This document shows, in pieces, positions 11,901-23,900 of a stretch of DNA of 64,000 bases. The position numbers and the translations under genes were made by a program. Origin of the DNA: Girardinichthys multiradiatus (lineage: Eukaryota; Chordata; Actinopteri; Cyprinodontiformes; Goodeidae); the NCBI RefSeq assembly GCF_021462225.1, contig NC_061817.1, forward strand, positions 5,367,327 through 5,431,326, given 5' to 3'. The notes under the pieces are model-generated. The model did not search any database and was not told the origin of the DNA. It saw nothing but the letters and a program-made list of their open reading frames with translations. How positions within the stretch are numbered: the first letter of the stretch is position 1; the number at the start of each line of letters is the position of its first letter.

Positions 11901-14900
11901 CATCTCCAAAACTCAGCAGTAACCATGTGTTTCTATGTTATTCTCAGGACAGATCTCATGAAGGAGCATTTTTAAAACCCAGCGCATGCATAACACCTGA
12001 TGGTATTCTCCTTCAGGTATTAGTTTCTGTTGTCAGAGTTTGTATCCCATAAATCTAATGGGTAGAGAACTCATTAAAACAGGCTTAGTTCTACTGTAGA
12101 TGGTCTTCATACAGTCTCTGACACAGTATTTACAGTTTGGTGCAGTTTTTGTCCGCAGGTGCTAACTGACGCTTGTGGAAAGTACAAATTCATTGTTTTT
12201 CACAGCAGCTGCTGGGAAGAGGTTATATTAATTTTTCCTTCCCTCTTCTGATTCATGCAGCGTGTTGATTTACACTGTACCTTATATCAGATCCTGACAA
12301 AAACTATGAAAGGCTTGGTTCTGCAGGTTCTTTCCCTTTGGAGAAGGAAAGGAAACCTAATCAGTTCTGTGCTGCACAGAAATATTAAAACACTAGTTGT
12401 TTTCTAAGATATCACCAGCTAAAACTTTTAAAACTTTTGAGAGTAATTGGTTTTGTTAAACACATTTCCTTTGGTAAAACAAACCTTTAAAATGAGAATG
12501 AAAAAATTGGGTTATTTTTGAAGGTGAGAGATTCTGATTGGACAGTGGTACCACACAAAATTAAACTAATCTCATGTTTCCTAAAAGACTGCATAGAAAA
12601 GGCGTTCAGAACTGTGGAGTTATTTCCCACCACAGTACCAAATTTTTTAAGCATGCTTTTTCTTTATTTTAAAACAGATCTGTATTTTTTGTTTTTGGCT
12701 TTTTAGCATAATGTTTGTCTGAAGCTTCTTATGAACTGGGTTAGGAGCAAATATGATCTGAGGTAAATTAGGAGCTGTGAACAAGTGATTTTTAAATCTG
12801 ATTATTGTGCAAGCAGAAATCATACACTAACAGGTCTGGGGATATTTAGCCAATCTTTTAAGAAAGCTAACATCATTGTTCAATGCAGCAATACTCAACC
12901 TGTGGTTCCTGGACTCCTGAAGCCCGTAAGCCATAGATTTTGGGTCCATAAAATTATAATACTTACTTAAAGGTAGACTGATTACCTATTAAAATAGATC
13001 TAAGCCAATGATGAGTTCCAGTCATTTGGTGGCTTTGAAATGCAATAATACTCAAAATTTCTACTCTGGGGAACACAGATAGGGGTTGAAGAGTTTTGTT
13101 TTGGAACCAAGGTTAGGATTTTTATAACGGAATAAAGACAAGTAAAATCCTTCATTTTAGGAAAATAAAATAAATAAAGGCTCCTTGTTTGATTTCTTAG
13201 GGTTTAAAGATTAAAAGAATAACTAGGAGTACAAAGGTACACAAGGTAATTTCAGATTATTAAATCATAAAATATTGGAACATTTATCAGCATTTGGATT
13301 ATTAAAGAGGGGTTCTAGTAATAATTTTCTCCCCAACTCTCAAAATTTAAATAGCCAAATTAAGGAAAATTATGTGTGTCTTCCCTTTGAAACACTATGT
13401 GGAAAAAGTCCCGTTTGGAGTCAAGTTTCTTATCTTAATTTCTGATTAAGTCAAACGCTTCAATTTTTGTTTAGTTTGGGTATACCATAAAAATGTCAAC
13501 GCCGGCTTAAAATACTTCTTTGCATTTAACCTGAGCAGAGAAATTCTTGAATGCAGCTGCGATCAAATTGAGCAAAACAAAAAGAGAATTATAACAATAA
13601 CTCTCAGGATTGTAGTTATTATTATTACAAAGTTACAGTACAAAGAATTGACAAAAGGTTTCTGCATCAGTAAATTTGGATTCATTTAAGAGAAAACTGT
13701 TGCTGTGCTTCTAAATATTTTGAGATCTCTTTGGATTATGTGCACTCATCTTAAAAAGGATCCTGAAGATTGTCATAACAAAATTGATCAATTATAGCAT
13801 TAAAAGATATGGCTGGGAAAACCTATTCTGAAAAGAGATTGTTAAAAATGTTTTGAATTCTTGAAGCTTCAAATTTGGTAATTTGTCTGTCTTTGATGTT
13901 TTGTCTTTGTTTTGTTGGACTGAATGTTTGTTTATATGTTGCATGAAACAATAATCCATGTTTAGAATAATGTTTCTAAATCCCAGATTGATTAAACTTT
14001 GAGTTTTCAGGAGAGTTAAGAAGCAGCTTGTTTCTGAGGTAGGTGCATGTTAACAGTTTTGCAGTTTAAGGTTCACTAAGATGGGTTGGAATGAAGAAAC
14101 TGTGGGTCCTGCCCATAGGCTGCCCATCAGAGGTTAGTTCTGCCTGACTCCGCCCACCTACCAGGTTTGTTCATGCCTTTGCTGTCATGGTAACGCTCAG
14201 CACCTCCCTTCTTGAGTTTTAACACTGTTTATGAGACAATAGAATCAAAATGCTTGTAGTGATTGTTGCCTTGAAAACATGTTTTTTGTATAATAATTAA
14301 GGATGTAGCATGACATTTAGATTTATGTGTTTTACTATTAAAAGGTTAATGAAATAGTTTAAACTAATTTGAAGAATTAGTTTTGCATACAGAATCATTG
14401 GTGATTTATTAGATTGAAAGTTTTCCCTGGTGCCATTAAGCTAACTGACAGTTCAAGATATGCCAAAAGTAAGGAATATATTTTTGATGAAGAATCAGAG
14501 TTATGATTTCATACTTGACAGGAATTATTTATTCGATTAAATTTGTAGTGTATGCGTCAATATTACATTAGATTTCCATTAATCTAATATTTATCTTCAT
14601 ACAAGACAAATCAGGATGATATGTGACTAATTTCTAAGTGAAATATTGATGAACTGTACAACGACTGAAGTTTGTGTTTTGTTGTTAATGGAAATGAGTT
14701 GGTTAAAAACATCTGGATTGTATTTATGTTGCTTTCGTTAAATTCATAGAGACACATAGTTATGTTAGAATTAATTTCTTTGGTTCTATGTAATGTGATC
14801 TTGGTTACTAGAACATTCTTGTTTAAACCTTTTGCTGGATTGTCGCAGGGGTTGGACCCTGCGCCAGAATGTCAGAATAAAGTAACATGGGGATATTGCC

Positions 14901-17900
14901 AAGATCAGTTTTTTCCACATCTTTGTGTGAAGGTAGGATGGTGTTCCCTCCTGGACTTAAACAGGAACTTTTTTCTCAGGCACATGGAGTAGGATACGTT
15001 GGAATTAAACAGATGCTGGAGAATCTGAAGGAGTGGAGGCATCCTTTTATGACAGACATGGTGAAACACTTTGTGAAATGCTGTAGAGTGTGTGGACAAT
15101 TCAACCCAAAGAAAACTTTGACACCGTTGCAGGGAAAATTTCCTTTAATCACAAGGCCAGGAAAGGAAATAATTATTGACTATACAGACATGGTGCAGTC
15201 AGTAAGAGGTTTCTGATATCTGCTTGTGTGTGTGGATGCTTTCACTGGATGGCCAGAAGCATGGCCAGCAAAAAGGAAGATAGCAAAACTGTGGTTAAAT
15301 GTCTCATTAACCATTACATTCCCAGACACGGGTTTCCTGAAAAGATAAGGACTGACAATGGAACCCATTTTAAGAACCAGGAGCTGCAACAGGTGGAGTC
15401 CAGTTTGGAGCTGAAACACAGGTGTTCAGTGAACTCAACCACAGGATACACTCCATACGAGCTAGAAACCGGAAGGAGTTTTCCGGGACAACGAGGAGCA
15501 GTTCTGACATCTACAGGTGATATACAGAATCTGTCACACAAAGTCTATTTTTCTCAGCTACAGACGGTGGTGGAACCCTACAACAAGGTTTTGGGATCTG
15601 TGAGATCTACAGGAGAGCCAACAACACCGCAGGTCGAGTGGGTGTGGTTAAAGGTCATCAAGCAAAAGTGGGTGGAGCCAAGGTTCACAGGACCGTACCA
15701 GGTGACAGAGAGGACATCCCACGCAGTGAGGCTGAAGGGCAAAGGAGACACGTGGTTTCATTGGAGCCAGTGCGCCGAGGCACACACAGCTTCATCACAA
15801 GGGGCAGAATAATCCCCTCAGCTGTGTCAGACAACTAGGCAGTCTACCTTAGTTGTTGAAGAAAGAAGGCCAACAGACACCAGCGCACAAGATGTCACCT
15901 GTATAAGGGACCAACGAACAGCAAGACTGCGCCACCCGGAGGACGAAAGGACGAGAGAAAACAAAAAAATAAAATAAAATAACATTTTCAATTTATGGTT
16001 TTTACTTAACAAAAGTTATATTTGCATTTTTACTCTTTTATTATATTCATCTATTGTTGTGCTTACTGTTCAGGGGCCATAAGGATTGTAGTGATTGAAC
16101 CCAGGCATTGTTTGTTTTTAATGAAGAAATGCAATTAATTAATAGGACTGAGAAGACATCCTCCACTTAGAAGGGGTCAAGACATCCCTGCTGAGGATCA
16201 GAAGGTTTTAAGCACCCTGAGACTACAGAAGCAGGAAATGCAATAGTCCTCAGGCAAAAGGTGAGGCAGAGGCAGCAGGGTCTAAAGTATAGTTAATGTA
16301 AAAGAATCCTTCTGTCCCCTCTGGAGTAAGAGGTGTATATTGATATTGCTTTGATTCATTTTTATCTTCTCTCTGAAAGTCTTAATTAAAGTTCACAGGA
16401 TGATTCAATTTCAGCGAGTTCCATTGCATTGTCGGTTCCAGGCATGCTTAATTACAGTAACTCTGAGTAAAAATATGCACGAGCATTCAGGGATTGACAA
16501 TGCATTGGAGCAATAGTTCACTGATATGTTTGGAAAATGGAAAGGTTTAGTCATGTCAATGATTTCTATAGCTATTTTTGTTGCCATTATTGTTACCTGT
16601 GGTTGTTGTTGTGTACCATGCATCAGGGCTCTGATGGTTCGCTTCATCACTGCCACAATTGAGAAGGGGAGTGCTGAATCTAAACCTCCTACTTATCAGA
16701 TGTGTGCTTTGACGGACGGACTTCAGGGGGTGGAGCTGGCTGCACCCTATGTGGAGTGATCTCCTGGTGGAGATCAAAAGGGGCAATTGTGGAAATATAA
16801 ATGCCTTATCATTAGTAGCTAAAGCTAAGATATATTTGGGATTTGCTGCTTATAGATTGATTATTATTATTAGGAGTGGGCCCACCACCTGCAGGGGGGA
16901 ACCGTGAGGGACCGGTGCAAAGAGGATTGGGTGGCGGACGAAGGTGGAGACCTCAGCGGCCCGATCCCCGGATGCTTAGGCTGGCTCTAGGGACGTGGAA
17001 TGTCCCCTCGCTGGGGGGGAAGGAGCCTGAGCTTGTGCGGGAGGTCGAGAGATATCGACTAGAAATAGTCGGGCTCGCCTCCACGCACAGCGTGGGCTCT
17101 GGAACCCATCTCCTTGAGAGGGGTTGGACTCTCTTCTACTCTGGAGTGGCCCACGGGGAGAGGCGGCGGGCTGGTGTGGGTTTGCTTGTTGCCCCCCAGC
17201 TCAGCCGTCTCGTGTTGGGGTTTACCCCAGTGGATGAGAGGGTCGTATCCCTGCGCCTTCGGGTTGGGGAGAGGTCTCTGACTATCATTTCAGCCTACGG
17301 GCCGAGTGGTAGTGCAGAGTACCTGGCCTTCTTGGCGTCCCTGTCGGGGTTGCTGGATAGTGCCCCTTCCGGGGACTCCATTATTCTGCTGGGGGACTTC
17401 AACGCCCACGTGGGGAACGACAGTGACACCTGGAGAGGCGTGATCGGGAGGAATGGCATCCCCGATCTGAATCCGAGTGGTGTTTTGTTATTGGACTTCT
17501 GTGCTAGTCACGGATTGTCCATAACGAACACCATGTTCAAACATAAGGGTGTCCATCAGTGCACTTGGCACCAGGACACCCTAGGCAGGAGGTCGATGAT
17601 CGACTTTGTTGTCGTATCATCAGACCTTCGGCCGCATGTTTTGGACACTCGGGTGAAGAGAGGGCCTGAGCTGTCCACTGATCATCACCTGGTGGTCAGT
17701 TGGATCCGCTGGAGGAGGAGAAAGCCGGACAGACTTGGCAGGCCCAAGTGCATAGTGAGGGTCTGCTGGGAACGCCTGGCGGAGCCCTCGGCCAGGGATG
17801 TATTCAACTCCCACCTCCGGGAGAGCTTCGACCAGATCGTGGGGATGTTGGAGACATAGAGTCCGAGTGGACCATGTTCTCCACATCTATTGTCGATGCT

Positions 17901-20900
17901 GCTGCCCGTAGCTGCGGCCGTAAGTTCTGCGGTGCCTGTCGCGGCGGCAATCCCCGAACCCGGTGGTGGACACCAGCAGTAAGGGATGCTGTTAAGCTGA
18001 AGAAGGAGTCCTATCGGCTGTGGTTGGCTTGTGGGACTCCTGAGGCGGCTGACGGGTACCCTGAGGCCAAGCGTGCTGCGGCCCGGGCTGTGGCAGAGGC
18101 TGGGGACTCGGGGTTGGACTCTTTCATCACCCAGGCTGAAGTCACCGAGGTGGTTAAAAAGCTCCGCGGTGGCAAGGCTTCGGGGGTGGATGAGATCCGC
18201 CCTGAGTACTTCAAGTCTCTTGATGTTGTGGGGCTGTCATGGTTGACATGCCTCTTCAACATTGTGTGGCGGACAGGGACAGTGCCTCTGGACTGGCAGA
18301 CTGGGGTGGTGGTCACCCTTCATAAGAAGGGTGACCGGAGGGTGTGTTCCAACTACAGGGGGATCACACTCCTCAGCCTCCCTGGTAAGGCCTACGCCAG
18401 GGTATTGGAGAGGAAAGTCCGACCGATAGTCGAACCTCGGCTTCAGGAGGGGCCATCCGGTCCCTGTACGAGCGGAGCAGGAGTTTGGTCCGCATTGCCG
18501 GCACTAAGTTGGACCTGTTCCCAGTGCATGTTGGACTCCGGCAGGGCTGCCCTTTGTCACCGGTCCTGTTCATAACTTTTATGGACAGGATTTCTAGACG
18601 CAGCCAAGGGCCGGAGGGGGTCTGGTTTGAGACCAGTGGATTTCGTCTCTTCTTTTTGCAGATGACGTGGTCCTGCTGGCCCCCTCTAGCCAAGACCTAC
18701 AGCATGCGCTGTGGTGGTTCGCAGTCGAGTGTGAAGCGGCTGGGATGAGGATCAGCTCCTCCAAGTCCGAGGCCATGGTACTCGACCGGAAAAGGGTGGC
18801 TTGTCCTCTTCAGGTTGGAGGGGAGTTCCTGCCTCAAGTGGAGGAGTTTAAGTATCTCGGGGTCTTGTTCACAAGTGAGGGAAGAATGGAGCGGGAGATC
18901 GACAGACGGATTGGTGCGGCTGCCACAGTAATGGGGGCACTGTGCCGGTCTGTTGTGGTGAAGAGAGAGTTGAGCCGAAAAGCAAAGCTCTCAATTTACC
19001 GGTCGGTCTACGTTCCTACCCTCACCTATGGCCATGAACTTTGGGTCATGACCGAAAGAACGAGATCCTGGATACAAGCGGCTGAAATGAGCTTCCTCCG
19101 TAGGGTGGCCGGGCACTCCCTTAGAGATAGGATGAGGAGCTCGGCCATCAGGGAGGGGCTCGGAGTAGAGCCGCTGCTCCTCCACATCGAGAGGAGCCAG
19201 TTGAGGTGGCTCGGGCATCTATACCGGATGCCTCCCGGACGCCTTCCTCGGGAGGTGTTTCAGGCACGTCCCACCGGGAGGAGGCCCAGGGGACGGCCCA
19301 GGACACGCTGGAGGGACTATGTCTCTCGGCTGGCCTGGGAACGCCATGGGCTCTCCCTGGAGGAACTGGCGGAGGTGTCTGGAGAGAGGGACGTCTGGGC
19401 GTCTCTGCTGAGTCTGCTGCCCCCGCGACCCGGTCCCGGATAAGCAGAAGTCGACGAGTACGAGTACGAGGAGTTTTTAGTTATGCTTTTGAGAGTTAGA
19501 AAAATCCTTAAACAGTAGCTTCTAATGTGGTCACACAATGAGTGTTTATTATTCAAGGTTAAAGCTTGCAGGTGTTTTCTGTCTGTATCGTGAGAAGCCG
19601 GCAGTGTATTAGGGAGGCATGGTACTCCTCTCACTGAAGATTCCTGAAGACGTGTGGGAAACAATTCTTTAATTAAATGATGAAATGTATCTCTGTTTCT
19701 TTGATACTGTTGCTGGGGAGACATCCACAGACAGAATTATTGTGTATGTGTACTGCATAGCAGCGTGGGGTATAAAATGTAATGTGGCGCACCGTGCCCC
19801 AGTGAGACAACACACAGACGTTTCCTGGTATCAGTGTAAGTGTGTGTCTCCCTCTCTGAATTCAGATTGGTTTTAATAAACTTGTGGAAACGTACAACTG
19901 ATCTCTGACTGAGGATTGTCCTTTGGGGTGTCAAATTAAAAGAGTCGGGGAGAGGTGAGGAGTAATGTACGGCCAGTAGAGTTTTCCTACCTCAACAAGC
20001 TCCACTATACCTTTCTGGCCCGGTACTGGCTTTCTTGGTACCTGCTCGTTTGCAGGTCCCATCGGGGCTGAGCAGGGAAGGAACAGTCTGCTGTTCACTG
20101 ATTGGCTATGAGTGTGGTTAGCCGTATGTCAGCGGCATGAGAAAGCGTAAGTAGTGGAGAGAGTTACAAGCCACAGATTTTACAGCACAACACAGTGCTC
20201 CAATGGGAAAGTAAAAAAAAAAACTGAAGAGAGATGACTAAAATATTGTGGCAAACCATGTGGGTGAGAATGAGTGAAATCACACCTACACTTGTCAAGG
20301 ACTTCAGCTGCTGATCAAAGTAGAACCACTATAAGGCATTTTTTTGTTGTTGTATGCACAGAACAAACAGTGGAGGTCACTAAACAGAATACACACTTAA
20401 CTCATGGTGCAGAATATAACTCTGCCTCTCCAGAACCTCTACACCAATAAAACAATAGGAAAAGCCTAACACAGAACCATAAAACATTAATGGTAAACGA
20501 CGCTGCCAGCTGGAGGTGGGGCTTCATGCTGCATTCCATTTACCTTGGAACTTGGAAGTCAGTGTGACGTAATTTCCGAGGTGGTAGCGTTCCAGTTTCC
20601 CGCTTGTCTAAAAGTCGGAAAAAACATGGACACTCATATTCTTCACTGCTCGTACATTGCCACTGTGACAACAATGACAATAAAACTGTTCTGCGCGGTA
20701 TTTTGTGCATATAAACAGCTTTGAAACATGTCTTCTTAATTAATTTAACTTAATTTTACATTAATATTAAAGAACTGTTGATGTGATTAGCATCCATCTT
20801 GATTGCGGAAGTCGTGTATGGTCGTGTTTCCCCAATTTTTGGGGGCATTCCATTTGAAATTTCCTACTTATAGATCGGAAATTCCGACTTCCCAGTACAA

Positions 20901-23900
20901 ATGGAACACACCATCAAGCCATAACTCCAGCCATCAGTGTGTCAATGGAAACAGAACAGGTTCAGTACAGAGTAGAGTAAGGAAGAGCAGAGTGGAACTG
21001 TGAATGGAAAAGAGGCACGGCCTAAATGCTACTGAGCCTAAAATCAGTATAAGTCTTCCATCCATAGATGAGTGTCTTCCATGGATGGAAGATAATTGCT
21101 GTGGCTAGAAGTGTGATCAGTGTGTGATGAATGGCTGATAAAAGAGGTGAACATTACTAGTGTTGGCTACATGCTTTCAAGTCAAAAGGTAAAAAGGTGC
21201 AATGCTCCCTCCCTCCAGGGCTGAGTCTCTGCCTCGAGTGGATGACTACAGCTATCTGTGTTATTCCCAAGTGATGAATAAACGAACTGGGTCTTTGTTT
21301 ACAATACCTTGGCTGTTGCTTGTGCACGGACCTCTGGGCCTCCAACAATATCCAGAGTGTCATAAAGTTGCTCATATACCTGAAACACAATAGAAAATGA
21401 GAAAAACATTTGGTGAAGGACACCAAAATGTGTCTTGCACAAGTTTACACTCCTTTAATCCTTTTCATTTTGCCCCGTAACAGCTGCAAACTCCAATCTA
21501 TTTTGTTGGGACTTTATGTGACAAACCAACACAAAGTAGCACACAATTGTAAAGTGGAAGAGGAAGAAAAAAAATTCTGTTTATTTACAATGCCAATTCA
21601 CAACAAATGTCATCTTCAGCAATTTGCAAAACAAATACAGCCAGTTTTTACACTGCCTGGCCAAAAAAAAAAGTCACCACCAAGATCTTGCATTGATGAT
21701 GGTAGAGTCTGACCACTGAGCAAAGCCTTCTCCAGCAGATCCCAAAGATTCTCAACGGGGTTAAGGTCTGGACTCTGTGGTGGCCAATCCATGTGTGAGA
21801 ATGATATCTCATGCTCCCTGAACCACTCTTTCACAATTTGAGCCCAATAAATCCTGGCATTGTCATCTTGGAATATGCCCGTGCCATCAGGGAAGAAATA
21901 ATCCATTGATGGAATAACCTGGTCATTCAGTATATTCAGGTAGTCAGCTGACCTCATTCTTTGAACACATACTGTTGCTGAACCCTGACCAGACCAACTG
22001 CAGCAACCCCAGATCATAGCCCTGCCCCCACAGGCTTGTACAGTAGGCACAATGCATCATGGGTGCATCACTTCACCTGCCTCTTCTTACCCTGATGCAC
22101 CCATCACTCTGGAACAGGGTAAATCTGGACTCATCAGACGATATGAACTTCTTACATTGCTCCAGAGTCCAATCTCTTTGCTCCCTAGTAAATTGAAGTC
22201 TTTTTTTCCTAGTTAGCCTCACTGATTAGTGGTTTTCTTAAGGCTACACAACTGTTCAGTCCCAATCCCTTGAGTTCCCTTCGCATTATGCATGTGGAAA
22301 TGCTCTTACTTTCACTATTAAACACAGCCCGGAGTTCTACTGTTTTTTTTCTTTGATTTGATTTCATCAAACATTTAATGGATTGCCGATCACGATCATT
22401 CAGGATATTTTTCCGGCCACATTCCTTCCTCAAAGACGATGCGTCCCCACTATCCTTCCAGTTTTTAATAATGTGTTAGACAGTTCTTAACCCAATTTTG
22501 GTAGTTTCTGTAATCTCCTTAGATGTTTTCTCTGCTTGATGCATGCCAATGATTTGACCCTTCTGAAACAGACTGACATCTTTTCCACAACCACGGGATG
22601 TGTCTTTCAATATGGTTGTTAAAGAAATGAGAAGCAACTCAATTCACCAGTTGGGGTTAAATAACGTATTCCAAGCTAGAAACATAATCGCCCATGCAGT
22701 AATTATCCAATGGGAGGTTCGTACCTATTTGCTTAATTAAATCCATGTGGCGACTTTTTTTTTTGGCCAGGCAGTGTATACAGAAATACAAACTCAATTT
22801 AATCCAATCAAGGCAAATTTAAAGTCAATTACTTACACTCCAATAAAATCTGAGTTACACAACACTGCAGTCAAGTTTGGTAAGAAAAAAATATTATCTA
22901 AGGAAAGCCAGCATTGTGTCACTGACCCCTTTAGGCTTCCGTCCACCCATCGTCTTCCACTTATCAAAGATCAGGGGCAACAAGTCCAGAAGGGAACCTC
23001 AGACATCTCCTCAGCGCCATCCTCCAGCTGATTCTGGGGGATCCCAAGGTGTTCCCAGGCATGACAGGATACATTGCCCCTCCAACAAGTTCTGGGTCTG
23101 CCCAGAAAACCTTCAATGGGAGGCGCCAAGGAGGCATCCTGATTAGATGCCTGAACCTCTTCAGCTGACCTCTTGCAAAGAAGCAGCAGCTCTAATTTGA
23201 GCTCCTCCCTGGATGACGGTGCTCCTCACCCCATCTCTACAGGTGAATTAGGCCGCCCTCTGGAGGAACTCATTTAGGCCGCTTGTATCTGGGATCCTGT
23301 TCTTTTGGTCATGATCTATATCTCATGACCATAGGTAAGGGTTAGACGGACCAGTAAATTGAGAGCTTTGCTTTTTGGCTGAGCTCTGTCTTCACTGCAA
23401 CAGCGCACGCATTACAGCAAACGAAGCCTCAATCCGTCTGTCTATCTCATGTTCCATCCTACCATCGCTTGTGAAAAAGACACCAATATACATAATCTGC
23501 TTCTCTTGAGGCAGAGACTGACCCCTAACCCAGAGGGAGTAGTTCACCCTTTTCTGGTCGAGCTGACTCCCATCCAGCTTCACACGCAGCATCAAAACGC
23601 TCTAGTGCACGCAGGAGGTCATGGTCTGAAGAAGCCAACAGAACCACATCATCTGCAAAAAACAAAGATAAGATCTTGAGGTTCCCAAACTAGACTCCCT
23701 GCTCTCCACCACTACACCTGGAGATCCTGTTCATGAACACTGCAAGTGTTTTCTGAACTTCCTTAAGGCCAACAGAATTCCTCCCATGTCCTAGTTCTTG
23801 CTTCCACAACCACCGAAGCCACAGTCCTCCTGGCTACCCGGTACCTGTCAGCTGCTTTATGAATTCCCAAAGTCAACCAAGCACTAAGGGTCTCCTTTTC

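Larger units (their letters stand above)
16872..19473 (+). mobile_element. Rex3 (RTE-clade) LINE nested in the 3' LTR
   Basis: Rex3 body 16,877-19,468 with a likely 5-bp target duplication AGGAG (16,872-16,876 and 19,469-19,473). It encodes an AP-type endonuclease, then reverse transcriptase, then the conserved C-terminal region, and ends in a GACGAGTACGAGTACG-type 3' repeat tail. Identity with Rex3 is supported by TGGCAGACTGGGGTGGTGGT at 18,294-18,313, which matches the standard fish Rex3 PCR primer as I remember it. Two internal deletions are evident against the copy at 53,985-55,810: near 18,100 (about 250 bp) and near 18,450 (about 230 bp). The second removes the RT motif FVDLEKAFD with the first catalytic Asp. 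Confidence 0.92.
9581..19997 (+). mobile_element. Endogenous retrovirus (ERV1/epsilon-like), antisense in lin7b intron 3
   Basis: LTRs starting TGTGG and ending AACA bound the element. The 4-bp direct repeat AGCT flanks it at 9,577-9,580 and 19,998-20,001, as expected of retroviral integration. Order: 5' LTR, tRNA-His-type primer site, a long region without recognisable gag or RT, an integrase remnant, a short env transmembrane remnant, a polypurine tract, then a 3' LTR split by a Rex3 LINE. It is defective: most of gag-pol and env is missing or unrecognisable and the rest has stops. By eye the LTRs differ at about six positions plus two small indels over some 510 aligned bases, so integration was fairly recent. 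Its orientation is opposite to lin7b. ERV1/epsilon affinity is inferred from the integrase and fish context. Confidence 0.92.
16788..19997 (+). repeat. 3' LTR of the provirus, split by a Rex3 insertion
   Basis: The LTR resumes with TGTGGAAATATAAATGCC at 16,788, runs to 16,871, is interrupted by Rex3 (16,877-19,468) and continues to AACA at 19,997. Its TATAAA is at 19,771-19,776 and its AATAAA at 19,875-19,880. The parts next to Rex3 (16,821-16,871 and 19,474-19,513) are absent from the 5' LTR and are bounded by the direct repeat AGTAGCT (16,814-16,820 and 19,514-19,520). The two LTRs therefore differ by about 100 bp besides the LINE. Confidence 0.88.

Noticed and set aside
17620..18316. Minus-strand frames of 88-101 codons
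   Set aside because: Shadows of the plus-strand Rex3 endonuclease and RT sequence.
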